This document shows positions 7,473-16,010 of a DNA stretch of 64,000 nt, in pieces (the first letter of the stretch is position 1; each line of letters begins with the position of its first letter). The position numbers and the translations under genes were made by a program. The notes under the pieces are model-generated. The model was not told the DNA's origin. It saw nothing but the letters and a program-made list of their open reading frames with translations, and did no database searches. This stretch comes from Sporosarcina sp. FSL W7-1349 (lineage in GTDB: Bacteria; Bacillota; Bacilli; Bacillales_A; Planococcaceae): contig NZ_JBBOOK010000001.1 in the NCBI RefSeq assembly GCF_038003045.1, positions 2,542,001 to 2,606,000 of the forward strand, written 5' to 3'.

Positions 7473-8324
7473 TCCTCTCAAGGTCAAAACAAGAATCCCC
7501 CCAAGCAACATCGAAACGCCCAACCACGAAAACAGATCAAGCCGTTCGCCAACGATCAATACACTTAATACCGCGGCAGTAAGCGGTTCTGCAAGTGAGA
7601 GCGTGACAGCCGAGGAAGATGGGATGTTTTGAAGTCCCTTCGAAAAAAGAATATAAGCAATTGTTGTCGCTGCGATACCTAAGTAAATCGTTGTCGCCAC
7701 CCCGCGTCCTGTCAGCAGCCCCTCCGTTTCGAAAATGAACAGAAAAGGGAGAAGCATGGCGGCACTGACGGAGAAGATGACTGCGACGGAAGCGACCGCT
7801 TCCTCCTGTTCCAGTACATCTTTATTAAAGAACGTATAAAGCGCAAACAGAAGGCCCGCGCATAAGGAAAGCAAGACGCCGATTGGATGGACGACCATCC
7901 CTTCTTTATTGGAAAACAATAAGGCACACCCGACAATCGCGAGGCATGTCGCAGCAACCCATACTTTAGTCGGGCGGCGTTTCAGAAACAGCCATTCAAT
8001 AACGCCAGAAAACATCGGTGCACTGCCAATCGCCACGACCGTTCCGATGGCCACGCCTGTCAGCCGGATGGAAGTGAAAAAGCATAGCTGGAAAATAGCC
8101 ATCGCCAACGCCGAAAGGATGGTCGCTTTCCAAGGCCAGTGGCGGAGTTGAATTTTCCGCATCAACAAAAGGACAAGCAATAACGTGAATCCGCCGACCG
8201 CCAGCCGGGACGCACCGACCGCCAGCGGATGCACGGTTTGCGGCATGAACGTCTGCGCCGTTCCTGTCGTTCCCCACAGCATCGCTCCGAGCAACACCGC
8301 CACAAAAGAAATCCGTTGAGACAC
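7449..8324 (-). CDS. EamA/DMT-superfamily transporter
   Basis: A 291-aa protein with about ten membrane spans arranged as two EamA repeats. Typical signatures are GAMLWGTTGTAQ near the N-terminus and SLAEPLTAAVLSVLIVGE in the second repeat. The family exports amino acids, nucleotides or other metabolites; the substrate cannot be read here. The start is a GTG behind a very purine-rich AGGGGGAGGG tract. It is monocistronic. Confidence 0.85.
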   Translation of the reverse strand: MSQRISFVAVLLGAMLWGTTGTAQTFMPQTVHPLAVGASRLAVGGFTLLLVLLLMRKIQLRHWPWKATILSALAMAIFQLCFFTSIRLTGVAIGTVVAIGSAPMFSGVIEWLFLKRRPTKVWVAATCLAIVGCALLFSNKEGMVVHPIGVLLSLCAGLLFALYTFFNKDVLEQEEAVASVAVIFSVSAAMLLPFLFIFETEGLLTGRGVATTIYLGIAATTIAYILFSKGLQNIPSSSAVTLSLAEPLTAAVLSVLIVGERLDLFSWLGVSMLLGGILVLTLRGRADRGTS

Positions 8325-8448
8325 CGCCCTCCCCCTCTCACAATCTTTATCTAAAACATAACACAGATGGAGCTTGCCTGAGTAGGGGGGGTTCCTTGTG
8401 GATATTTACTTGAGACACGCACCAAGCATAAGTCTAAAAGCCTTGTTT

Positions 8449-8595
8449 CGCAAGCAAACCTTCGGTGAGTGCAAGCAACTTCTCCATTCTTGCAAGCAAA
8501 GGATGGCCAAGTGCATGCAATTCCAGATTGGATGCAATCAAACCGCATTCAACACGAATGTAATATGTATGTAACGCAAGATTGTTGCAAACTAG
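8449..8595. repeat. 21-bp-period array, family B (7 units)
   Basis: Units start every 21 bp from 8449 to 8575. TGCAAGCAA heads the best ones (8470, 8491), and later units decay. It fills part of the 520-bp gap between the transporter and SDR genes and sits just before a terminator. The minus strand reads as an L-L-A-x-x-x-x heptad. Two adjacent units are close to identical to two units at 12359-12400. Confidence 0.75.
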
Positions 8596-8640
8596 ATAGA
8601 GCCCCTCATTTATGGGAAAAGACCTAGAAAATTGTAAAAG

Positions 8641-8668
8641 GACTTCGAAAAAAATTCCGAAGTCTTTT
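8641..8668. terminator. Bidirectional terminator
   Basis: GACTTCG at 8641-8647 pairs with CGAAGTC at 8658-8664, with T runs on both strands. The rest of the gap to 8844 shows no gene I can support. Confidence 0.65.
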
Positions 8669-8844
8669 ATCGATAATCTGACCATTAGTTTATTGGAGGA
8701 CAATTACTCTTAATACTTCAATCACACTTGGAGGAACTGGACTGCCGTGCCATACTTGTCTCTAAATTTATCGAAATAAAATATCCGGGCCAAGATTGTG
8801 ACACCTCTTCTTCATTATCGAACAACGTGTCCATTAATCCAACC

Positions 8845-9588
8845 TTATATAGCAAACAGACCACCATCAATGACAAACTCCGAACCAGTGGAATACTTAG
8901 AACCATCAGAAGCAAGATATAGGACAAGATCAGATACTTCCTCTGGTTTAGCAGTTCTTCTCAATGGAATTTGTTTTACTGCTTCCTCGACAATAGCTTT
9001 TGTTCCTTCGTCAGCGACTGTCATAGAGGTTTCTATTATTCCAGGATGAACAGAATTCACTCGAATTCCGTCAGGTCCATATTCTATAGCCGCCACTTTT
9101 GTCATGCCTCTGACCGCAAACTTTGAAGCTCCGTATGCTATCAGGTTTTCTCGACCAACAAGTCCACCTAACGAGGAGATGTTTATAATGGATCCATCTT
9201 TTGTTTTTTTCATTGAAGGGTAAACTGCTTTCATCCCTAGAAATACTGATATTTGGTTGACATCTATTACTTTTCGATATTCTTCTTCAGTCATTTCTTC
9301 GATTAGCTTATTAATGGCGATACCTGCATTGTTTACAAGTATATTGACTGGCCCGAATTTGTCTTCGGCTTCAGCAACAACTTGATCCCATCCAGTAGCA
9401 CTGGACACATCCTGTTTAATGAATCTTGCATTTTCGCCTAGCTCCTTGGCCAATGCTTCTCCCTCTTCTACCAGAATATCAGTGAAGACTACTTTTGCAC
9501 CTTCACTAACAAATTTTCGCACATGGGACGCTCCCATTCCACGCGACCCGCCAGTAATGATCGCCACTTTACCATCCAGACTCCCCAT
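8845..9588 (-). CDS. Short-chain dehydrogenase/reductase
   Basis: A 247-aa classical SDR. It has the NAD(P)-binding TGGSRGMG motif close to the N-terminus, NNAG, and the catalytic Ser (NISSLGG) with YGASK. The GLFAI end is typical of steroid- or cyclopentanol-dehydrogenase-like members. The ATG at 9588 is chosen because AAGGAGGGG precedes it; the longer frame starts at a TTG inside that site. Its base composition is more AT-rich than the genes before 8300. The NTF2-like gene upstream on the same strand may form a unit with it. Substrate unknown. Confidence 0.85.
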   Translation of the reverse strand: MGSLDGKVAIITGGSRGMGASHVRKFVSEGAKVVFTDILVEEGEALAKELGENARFIKQDVSSATGWDQVVAEAEDKFGPVNILVNNAGIAINKLIEEMTEEEYRKVIDVNQISVFLGMKAVYPSMKKTKDGSIINISSLGGLVGRENLIAYGASKFAVRGMTKVAAIEYGPDGIRVNSVHPGIIETSMTVADEGTKAIVEEAVKQIPLRRTAKPEEVSDLVLYLASDGSKYSTGSEFVIDGGLFAI

Positions 9589-9707
9589 CAATATCCCCTC
9601 CTTCAATTTGCCGCCTGATTTCTAGACAGTTATGCCTTTTCCTTGCTTTTATTCTCTACAATTCTCTTGAAGAACTCCTAGCCAAATATGTTCGGTACCT
9701 GACGCTC

Positions 9708-10307
9708 TCAAGGCAGCTCTTTTGCAATCTCCGGCGCGAGTAACTCGATAGCCCGTTCAGGAGTGATAATGTCAGCTGGATCGGGTTTTGTGATCTCCTT
9801 GGAAGCATGGTCCTCATAGACGTGCTCGCCGATCAGAAGGCCCTCCTCATTGTAGAGCCAGACGAACGCCAAAGTGCGTTTGATCAGGTAGATGTCATCG
9901 GAGTCGTCCCCAGCTTCCACCGAGTCGAACACGCTCTCGCCAAGCATCGTAGAAGGTACAAACTGACAGAACACTGCCTCGCCTGCAAACCCGTTGTCGT
10001 TAACGGCAATGTTCTGTTCCCTTACCCACATGACGGTAGCTTTCGCATCGATCAGCGACTGGTAGAAATCTGCAACCTGGTCCATTCCGTCTAGGATAAT
10101 CGACTTTCCGCCTTCGTGTATGCGATAATGCGGATGCTCGACAGTCATGTCCGGCGCGAGCAACTCCTTGTACCGGCCTGATACTTCCAGAAGACCGTGC
10201 ATGCGGTAATTTTTCAAAATCTTTCGGTGCAGGGGATTTTCAGTGTTCGCAATCTGCTTTTCCAGACTCGCAAACTGGTGAGTAAACTCATTTTCGTAAC
10301 GGCTCAT
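9708..10307 (-). CDS. SnoaL/NTF2-like family protein
   Basis: A 199-aa soluble protein resembling NTF2-like enzymes or SnoaL cyclases. It has an N-terminal helical segment, a YRMHGLLEVSGRY stretch, a DMTVEHPHYRIHEGG strand region and a long beta-rich middle. Such proteins isomerise, cyclise or bind small organic molecules. AAAAGGAG precedes the ATG. The SDR lies 119 bp downstream on the same strand, so the pair may act in one pathway. Assignment rests on fold-like pattern only. Confidence 0.6.
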   Translation of the reverse strand: MSRYENEFTHQFASLEKQIANTENPLHRKILKNYRMHGLLEVSGRYKELLAPDMTVEHPHYRIHEGGKSIILDGMDQVADFYQSLIDAKATVMWVREQNIAVNDNGFAGEAVFCQFVPSTMLGESVFDSVEAGDDSDDIYLIKRTLAFVWLYNEEGLLIGEHVYEDHASKEITKPDPADIITPERAIELLAPEIAKELP

Positions 10308-10637
10308 AGGGAATTCTCCTTTTGTTTGTATGACTATCGCTTTAAGCGATGTATTGGTATCATATCAACGATAGTTTACAAAATTCTAACAAGTACAAAT
10401 AACCATCTTACAAATTAAATGGAAATATTGTGTTAGATGACAGGACTGACGTATATCCCCCGAATAAAGACCGCGTGCGCTAACACCCGGTCGATGCAGC
10501 CAACATCCGCTCGGAAGAAGGTTGGTCGGTAAAATGAAGATTTTATTAGAAAAAGTAATCATCTCATCTACTTTTCCGGTTGTTGCTCTAAAATAAAAAT
10601 TAATTAAATTGATGCTAATACTCTTGATAAATGAATC
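10308..10637. other. Gap without a recognised gene
   Basis: AT-rich sequence with one GC-richer island at about 10450-10530. An open frame on the minus strand here has no ribosome binding site or recognisable product. The stretch may be decayed DNA in an accessory region. Confidence 0.4.
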
Positions 10638-10681
10638 AAAAAAGGCTTGTTTTGAAAAAAATATGATCAAAACAAACCTTT
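10638..10681 (-). terminator. Terminator of the VOC gene
   Basis: AAAGGCTTGTTTTG at 10641-10654 and CAAAACAAACCTTT at 10668-10681 form a 14-bp stem with one mismatch. A long T run follows on the minus strand. Confidence 0.8.
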
Positions 10682-10768
10682 AATCTATTGAATTATCTTA
10701 TTATAAAAAAGTTGGATCATTTTTAGTACTTCCTTTAAAGCGCCCATTTAATAGGACAAGGTAGTACC

Positions 10769-11215
10769 CTATTTCTTTAATCGTTGATCATACATTAATT
10801 GAATTAGTATCCCAAAAGGATCTTCTATAATACCATAGGCTTCACTAAAAACATTTCTTTCTAATGGAGTGATTATTTTTACTCTCTCATCAGAAATTAA
10901 ATTACTATAAAATCGTTGTATTTCTTCTAAGTTGGCGCTTTGTAAGCAAAGGGACGTATTATTTCCAACCTTATAACTTTCACTTAGGTCCATTGTATCT
11001 TCTGCTATCATTAGCTTCGTTTTTCCGATTTGCAATACGGAATGAGTAATATGATTTTTATTTTCGCTAGTGAGTTCAATTGAATTATCTCTTTTAGCCA
11101 TATCTTCATACGTAACAATCATTAACTTTTCGGCGTTTAAATTACGTATATAAAAGTCAATTGCTTCCTTTGCTTTTCCATTCATTGATAAAAAAATAGC
11201 AATTTCTAATGTCAT
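10769..11215 (-). CDS. VOC-family (PhnB/glyoxalase-like) protein
   Basis: A 148-aa protein with the two beta-alpha-beta modules of the vicinal-oxygen-chelate fold: MNGKAKEAIDFYIRNL in the first half, and an SLCLQSANLEEIQRFYSNL module ending in IEDPFGILIQL. PhnB-type members are often of unknown substrate. Codon use is clearly AT-rich compared with the flanking genes, which fits acquisition by transfer. It has its own terminator and no obvious partner. Confidence 0.75.
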   Translation of the reverse strand: MTLEIAIFLSMNGKAKEAIDFYIRNLNAEKLMIVTYEDMAKRDNSIELTSENKNHITHSVLQIGKTKLMIAEDTMDLSESYKVGNNTSLCLQSANLEEIQRFYSNLISDERVKIITPLERNVFSEAYGIIEDPFGILIQLMYDQRLKK

Positions 11216-11371
11216 GCATATCCTGTCCCTTTTTAGTGTTTGATTATCCCCAACTTAACACCATCTATGCTTTCAATACCTTTCTTGAACTCTTCCTCAT
11301 TTTGAATACACCCCAATTTCTTCTATAATTTTTGATTTTTCCCCCTCACGCAATAACTTGTCCGCCTATTG

Positions 11372-11692
11372 CTAATTATCCTTATGAGATAGCCTGCGTC
11401 CCAATTCACGAAATGCACGAAATGAAATCAGACATCTATCCCCATTTGCCATGGTGACAGTCCGTTCTTTTTTATTCAGTTCTTTCACATGGCATAAATT
11501 GATCAGAAAGCTTTTATGACTTCGATAGAAGGGCTCGCCCAGTGCTTCAAAATCTATCAGTTTACCGTAGAATTCATAATACCCATGCCGTTCATACAAG
11601 GTCAATCTATGCGGTATGGCGGATGTTTCTATATAGTAAACATCCTCAATTTTTATATTTTTAATACGCTCGCCGACTTTTATTTGTACCAT
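11372..11692 (-). pseudogene. AgrA-type LytTR DNA-binding domain, 5'-truncated
   Basis: A 106-aa frame that is essentially only a LytTR DNA-binding domain. It resembles the C-terminal half of AgrA-type regulators: IKVGERIKNIKIEDVYYIET, then YEFYGKL and FYRSHKSFLINL. The receiver domain of about 120 residues expected in front is missing, and no good ribosome binding site precedes the ATG. The truncation point lies 23 bp from the truncated start of a resC remnant on the other strand, so this looks like one side of a rearrangement junction. A functional stand-alone LytTR protein cannot be excluded. Confidence 0.65.
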
Positions 11693-11715
11693 TTCCGCTT
11701 GCCATCTCTTCCAGC

Positions 11716-12297
11716 ATGACGGAGGAGAAAGTCATACGGTTTGAGAACAAGGAGCAAATCCTAGAGAAAGTCACATATATCCTTCCAGCGATTCTCGTGA
11801 ATGAAGGAGCTGTGTTGGTAGATCGGGAGGAATCCGTCGGGGTTATCAAGGTGACAAATTCAATTGATGCCCAAAAGAGCAATACGATTCTTTGGGCATT
11901 CCTTGTAGGCACCGTGTTATATTGGATAACCCGGATGGCGACGCGAAAACGGATTCTCCAATTATTGAAGCCGCTCACCAAGAAAGTAAGTCCCACCATT
12001 ATGGATGAAATCTCGTATCGCTCTGTAATTGTCGGCTTCCCCTTATTCTCATTAGGCGGCTTACTTTTCGCGATGATTTGGGCACATATTGCATGGGGGC
12101 GTTTCTGGGGATGGGATCCGAAGGAAGTGTGGGCACGCATCACATGGTTGTTCTATGCGGGCTTCCTGCATTTACGGTTATCTTCAGGATGGGAAAGAAC
12201 ACGAACCGCCTGGATGTCCATTATCGGTTTTGGCCTTATTGTGTTCAATCAAGTATTTGTAAACCTCGTTATCGCCGGCTTGCATTCCTATGCTTAA
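11716..12297 (+). pseudogene. resC: Cytochrome c assembly protein ResC/CcsA, 3' remnant
   Basis: The 193-codon frame matches only the C-terminal half of ResC-type haem-handling proteins, which are normally near 390 residues. Visible are WGRFWGWDPKEVWA (the tryptophan-rich WWD-type haem motif), the following TWLFYAGFLHLRL and the conserved end NLVIAGLHSYA. The N-terminal spans are missing, there is no ribosome binding site before the ATG, and no resB gene precedes it. The motif contains WARITW where Leu is usual, consistent with decay. It is taken as a non-functional copy. Confidence 0.75.
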
Positions 12298-12316
12298 CTG
12301 GCGGATAAGCTTGAGT

Positions 12317-12421
12317 TGCAAGCAAACAAGCGGTGCACGCAATGAAACCAAAGTCCAGTGCAAGCAACTTACCCATTCTTGCAAGCAAACGTCGGCCGGG
12401 TGCAAGAAAACCTAGAAAATA
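12317..12421. repeat. 21-bp-period array, family B (5 units)
   Basis: Units begin at 12317, 12338, 12359, 12380 and 12401, headed by TGCAAGCAA or a close variant. It lies between the resC remnant and a bidirectional terminator. The last unit ends in CCTAGAAAAT, which also stands in front of the terminator at 8641. Confidence 0.75.
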
Positions 12422-12423
12422 TG

Positions 12424-12471
12424 AAAAAACAGATCTCATCGAACGTCTCGGTCCGGTGTGATCTGTTTTCC
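12424..12471. terminator. Terminator of the FMN reductase gene (bidirectional)
   Basis: AAAACAGATC at 12426-12435 pairs with GATCTGTTTT at 12460-12469, with A/T tracts on both sides. Confidence 0.7.
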
Positions 12472-12475
12472 TTCC

Positions 12476-13033
12476 TTATGCTCCTGCCCTGTTCTTCTTA
12501 TAAAACTCGACAAAGTTCTGTACAACCTTATCAAGAAAATCAATGGTCGCCTGATCCGTGATATCGCCCTCTGCATCCAACTTATTTTGCACAGTACCGA
12601 TGAACACGTCATTGCCCGGTAAGATGACCGGGGCAAGCATCGGGTTGGTTAGAATTTCTTTCAAGTGAAGCTGCGCACGGACGGTCCCCAATGCTCCTAT
12701 GGAAGCTCCAATTAAAAAGGTCGGTTTCCCTTGCAGTACCAAATCTCCCCGCGAACACCAATCAATCGCGTTTTTCAAGGCGCCTGGGATGGAGTAATTG
12801 TATTCAGGAACCGCAATTAACACAGCATCCGAGTCTTTTACATCCTCCTTGAACCCCTGCACTGCAGGGGGTGCTTCATTTTCAATATCGATGGAAAACG
12901 TTTCGAGATCGTTGATGAAGACCGGCGTGATCTGTAATTGTTCCGAATACCGTTTTCTCATAAACTCGACCACTTTCAAGTTATGGGACGTGGAACTCGT
13001 GCTTCCGATAATGGCTTTTACGTTAATAGTCAT
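12476..13033 (-). CDS. NADPH-dependent FMN reductase
   Basis: A 185-aa flavodoxin-fold reductase. The phosphate-binding GSTSSTSHN lies near the N-terminus, and the family's PEYNYSIPGALKNAIDW motif is in the middle. Members use NAD(P)H to reduce FMN, azo dyes, chromate or quinones, and work in the cytosol as dimers or tetramers. AAAGGAG is well spaced before the ATG. Monocistronic. Confidence 0.88.
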   Translation of the reverse strand: MTINVKAIIGSTSSTSHNLKVVEFMRKRYSEQLQITPVFINDLETFSIDIENEAPPAVQGFKEDVKDSDAVLIAVPEYNYSIPGALKNAIDWCSRGDLVLQGKPTFLIGASIGALGTVRAQLHLKEILTNPMLAPVILPGNDVFIGTVQNKLDAEGDITDQATIDFLDKVVQNFVEFYKKNRAGA

Positions 13034-13118
13034 AATGCATACTCCTTTGGTTCATAGTGCATTCCAACGATGCCGCTCTTATCATATACAAAACAGAACA
13101 CAATAGCGCATAAAAAGC

Positions 13119-13625
13119 TCAACTTTCTAATAAAAGCAATTTTTCCTTCATTTCCAAGCCGCCTCGAAAACCAGCGAGCTTCCCATTTTTTGCGATGACC
13201 CGGTGGCATGGCACGGCGATCATGACTGGATTGGCTCCAATTGCCGAAGCAACCGCCCGGACGGCGCTCGGTTTTTGGAGTCGTTCTGCCATTTTGGAAT
13301 AGGTGACGGTTTCGCCAAACGGAATCCCCAGCAACGCCTCCCAAACCGATTGTTGGAAAGCAGTCCCGTGCAAATCAACTGCCATCGAAAAGTCTTTGCG
13401 CCGCCCCTCTAAATACTCCTTCAATTCCCTTGCATAGTGTTCCAGTGTTTTTTCATCCTCCACCACTTCATAATCAGGAAGCCGTTTGCTAACCCATTCC
13501 GCCAGCTCCTCAAATGGTGCCCCGGGGGACCCGACATAGCAAAGCCCTTTTGGCGTAGCAGCGATATGAAGCTTCCATTGTTCGAGATGAAGTTCCGTCC
13601 AAGCGACTGTCTTATCCTTTTCCAT
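13119..13625 (-). CDS. ogt: Methylated-DNA--protein-cysteine methyltransferase
   Basis: A 168-aa O6-alkylguanine repair protein. The acceptor C140 lies in the diagnostic PCHRV motif, followed by GKLAGFRGG. The upstream helix-turn-helix region contains FQQSVWEALLGIPFGETVTY. It transfers the alkyl group from O6-alkylguanine in DNA to itself in a single-turnover reaction. GGAGGAG precedes the ATG. No Ada-type fusion is present. Confidence 0.93.
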   Translation of the reverse strand: MEKDKTVAWTELHLEQWKLHIAATPKGLCYVGSPGAPFEELAEWVSKRLPDYEVVEDEKTLEHYARELKEYLEGRRKDFSMAVDLHGTAFQQSVWEALLGIPFGETVTYSKMAERLQKPSAVRAVASAIGANPVMIAVPCHRVIAKNGKLAGFRGGLEMKEKLLLLES

Positions 13626-13745
13626 TCAAATTCTCCTCCATTGCGCAAAGCCACCCCTTGCTATGAACGGCAGGCTTGCTTTATTACGAATTAGTTTACC
13701 GTTACTATATACTGTTTGTAGAAGATTAGAAAGAGGGGAACGGCT

Positions 13746-14453
13746 TTGAATTTTCTAGTACAACAGATATTTACAGGCAAACCGAAAACGGTTGGAGAAA
13801 AAGAGGCGGCATCGCCAATGGAACGGGAATGGAAAAGCGGGATTTTCAAAGAAGCGATTTCAGGTGAAATCTGGGTCGGTCGAACAAACTTGGAGGGAGA
13901 CGGCCAAGCAGATCTGAAAAATCATGGAGGACCCGAGAAAGCGGTATTTGCCTATCCAGTTGAACACTATTCCTTTTTTCATCAGGAATATGGCTTGACG
14001 GCGATGCAGGCGGGCGGGATGGGTGAAAATCTATCCTTGTTAAACATGCTGGAACGGGATGTTTGCATAGGGGACACATATGAAATCGGAGGTGCGTTGA
14101 TTCAAGTCTCACAACCGAGGCAGCCTTGCTGGAAACCTGCACGGCGGTTTAAACGAAAGGATCTTTCCTTGCTTATCCAAAACTCCGGTAAAACCGGCTG
14201 GTATTTCCGCGTGCTTCAAGAAGGGTTTATCCACGCCGGACAGACATTGACATTAGTCAGCCGGCCCGCTCCGGAATGGACAATCGCCAATTGCAATCAC
14301 GTCATGCACGTTAATAAAGAAGACATAGAACAGGCTGCCGCGCTAGCCGCATGCGAATGGCTCGCGACCAACTGGAAAAATACACTGAACAAGCGTGTCC
14401 AACTTGGCGATTCAGGCAATCCGGCCAAACGATTGTATGGGCCCAATGAGTAA
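13746..14453 (+). CDS. MOSC-domain protein (YiiM-like)
   Basis: A 235-aa protein with a MOSC domain: DLKNHGGPEKAV at residues 57-68, the conserved C128 in QPRQPCWK, and a C-terminal 3-alpha domain. MOSC proteins transfer sulfur or bind molybdenum cofactor; YiiM-like ones reduce N-hydroxylated compounds such as 6-N-hydroxyaminopurine. The start is a TTG behind AAAGAGGGG. It is divergent from ogt, so two nucleic-acid or base-protection genes are side by side. The exact substrate is unproven. Confidence 0.85.
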   Translation: MNFLVQQIFTGKPKTVGEKEAASPMEREWKSGIFKEAISGEIWVGRTNLEGDGQADLKNHGGPEKAVFAYPVEHYSFFHQEYGLTAMQAGGMGENLSLLNMLERDVCIGDTYEIGGALIQVSQPRQPCWKPARRFKRKDLSLLIQNSGKTGWYFRVLQEGFIHAGQTLTLVSRPAPEWTIANCNHVMHVNKEDIEQAAALAACEWLATNWKNTLNKRVQLGDSGNPAKRLYGPNE

Positions 14454-14524
14454 TAATGATATAATCCTCTAAAAGCATGTACGTAACCGTAAAACTATGC
14501 TACATTAAAAGGCAGGCTTTTTTG

Positions 14525-14564
14525 CCCGTGGTTCGAAACCATCCCACGTAAAAAAACTAGGAGG
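14525..14564 (+). promoter_or_regulatory. PreQ1-I riboswitch
   Basis: The stem CGTGG/CCACG (14527-14531 and 14544-14548) is followed by the A-rich tail TAAAAAAACTAGG typical of the class, and the conserved TTC follows the 5' stem strand. The tail merges with AGGAGG at 14559-14564, the ribosome binding site of queT. Ligand-stabilised pseudoknot formation would therefore hide the site and lower translation. Confidence 0.85.
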
Positions 14565-14573
14565 AACAGAATA

Positions 14574-15059
14574 ATGAAAGTCAAAACCTTGGCAACGAGC
14601 GGAATTATCGCTGCGTTGTATGTCGCTGTCACGTTTTTGGTAGCGCCGTTTGGATTTACGAATGTCCAATTCCGGGTTTCTGAGATATTCAACCACCTCG
14701 TCGTGTTTAACAAGAAATACATCTACGGCGTGGTGCTCGGGGTCTTTGTCGCGAATATGCTGTTTTCCGACTTGGGGCCGATCGACTTGGTGTTCGGCGT
14801 CGGTCATTCTATCCTCTCTTTGGGCATCACCATTCTGGCCGGCCGTTTCATAGCCAGCCCGTTCAAGCGGATGATCGTCAACACATTGGTCTTCACCTTC
14901 ACGATGTGCATCATCGCGTTCGAATTGAATTTAGTACTAGGCTTCCCTTTCCTTCTCACGTGGCTGTTCGTCGCGGTTGGGGAATTCGTCGTCATGGCAG
15001 TGGGCATCCCCCTCATGCTGGCGCTCAATAAACGGTTAAAGCTGGAAAAACTAATCTAA
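14574..15059 (+). CDS. queT: Queuosine precursor transporter QueT
   Basis: A 161-aa integral membrane protein of the QueT/ECF S-component type with about five to six spans. Landmarks are TSGIIAALYVAVTFLVAPFG near the N-terminus, and VQFRVSEIFNHL. It imports preQ1 or preQ0 for tRNA queuosine modification. The preQ1-I riboswitch directly in front gives independent support. Energy-coupling subunits are not in the window. Confidence 0.93.
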   Translation: MKVKTLATSGIIAALYVAVTFLVAPFGFTNVQFRVSEIFNHLVVFNKKYIYGVVLGVFVANMLFSDLGPIDLVFGVGHSILSLGITILAGRFIASPFKRMIVNTLVFTFTMCIIAFELNLVLGFPFLLTWLFVAVGEFVVMAVGIPLMLALNKRLKLEKLI

Positions 15060-15087
15060 AATCCACTCTATCGAGGAGTCGATTTCT

Positions 15088-15318
15088 ATGTATAGAACTA
15101 TCGAGGAAACTGCCGAATACTTGGGCATGCCCGTCGAACAAGTGGAAAAGTATATTTTGGACGGCCGTATCCGTGCAGTGCACGACGGCGATCAGTTCCT
15201 AGTCAATCAAGCCCAATTCAGCCTCTATTTCGAGCAGTTGGAAACGGCAAAACAACTGATTGAGGATTATTGGAGCGAACCGCTTCCGCCTGATCTCGAT
15301 ATAAAAGACGAAGATTGA
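15088..15318 (+). CDS. Excisionase/MerR-like helix-turn-helix protein
   Basis: A 76-aa protein that begins with an excisionase-type winged helix (TIEETAEYLGMPVEQVEKYI, then DGRIRAVHDGDQFLV) and ends in an acidic tail. Such small proteins bind DNA; some are transcription factors and others belong to mobile elements, but no integrase is nearby. GAGGAG precedes the ATG, and the gene follows queT by 28 bp, so they may be cotranscribed. A terminator follows. Confidence 0.7.
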   Translation: MYRTIEETAEYLGMPVEQVEKYILDGRIRAVHDGDQFLVNQAQFSLYFEQLETAKQLIEDYWSEPLPPDLDIKDED

Positions 15319-15319
15319 A

Positions 15320-15356
15320 AAAGGGCTATCTGCTGTCGTCGCGGATAGCCCTTTCT
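15320..15356 (+). terminator. Terminator of the queT unit
   Basis: AAAGGGCTATC at 15320-15330 and GATAGCCCTTT at 15344-15354 form an 11-bp stem followed by a T-rich stretch. Confidence 0.85.
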
Positions 15357-15376
15357 TCGTCTATTGCCTGCTCGCC

Positions 15377-15940
15377 TTATGACAGAGCAGCTTGAGGCAG
15401 AACTCGTTCGATTTCCTCCTCGATATCCAACGCAGAATCGGTCGGCTCGAACCGTTTGATGACTTTTCCATTCGCATCCACTAGGAATTTCGTAAAGTTC
15501 CAACGAATGTTCCTGCCGATTAAATAATCAGGATATTCTTCCTGCAATCTCATCTTCAGCATTTTTTCCGTCATCACCGATTCGTCCAGTTCCCGAAATG
15601 GCACTTCATGTTTCAAATAGGAGAAGAGCGGATCCATCCCCTCCCCGTTCACCTGTACAAGATCGAAGACCGGAAAGTTGACCCCATAGTTCAATTGGCA
15701 AAATTGAACGGATTCTTCCCCGTTTTCCGGATTCTGCTGGCCGAATTGATCACAAGGAAATCCCAATACGACAAAATTTTGCTCTTTGTACTGATTGTAC
15801 ATTTTCTGAAGCTCTTCAAACTGATACGTAAATCGGCACTGACTGGCCGTATTGACAATCAAGATCGCTTTTCCCCGGTACGTTTCCATCGATAGGATTT
15901 CCCCATTCGGCTTCCGTACCAAGTAGTTGTAAATGCTCAA
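15377..15940 (-). CDS. Glutathione peroxidase family (thioredoxin-dependent type)
   Basis: A 187-aa peroxidase with Cys at the catalytic position (C35 in NTASQC), FPCDQFGQQNP containing C63, C81 in VQFCQLNYG as likely resolving cysteine, and WNFTKFLVD near the end. It reduces hydroperoxides, probably with thioredoxin. I prefer the TTG at 15940. GGGGAG at 15950-15955 abuts the ATG at 15949 with no spacing but is nine bases from the TTG, and the TTG start gives MSIYN, like family N-termini. Monocistronic. Confidence 0.88.
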   Translation of the reverse strand: MSIYNYLVRKPNGEILSMETYRGKAILIVNTASQCRFTYQFEELQKMYNQYKEQNFVVLGFPCDQFGQQNPENGEESVQFCQLNYGVNFPVFDLVQVNGEGMDPLFSYLKHEVPFRELDESVMTEKMLKMRLQEEYPDYLIGRNIRWNFTKFLVDANGKVIKRFEPTDSALDIEEEIERVLPQAALS

Positions 15941-16010
15941 GATATTCATCTCCCCATACTAACTATATACCTATTTTATAGGGAGAATCGAAAGAATCCT
16001 AATTTACTGC

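Noticed and set aside
8434..8703. 89-aa minus-strand ORF with LLA heptads
   Set aside because: It is the 21-bp array translated, running through a terminator hairpin. No start signal.
10386..10670. 94-aa minus-strand ORF
   Set aside because: No ribosome binding site; includes the VOC gene's terminator stem and matches nothing recognised.
11661..12143. 160-aa minus-strand ORF
   Set aside because: Antisense shadow of the resC remnant; composition is unlike a protein and it has no ribosome binding site.
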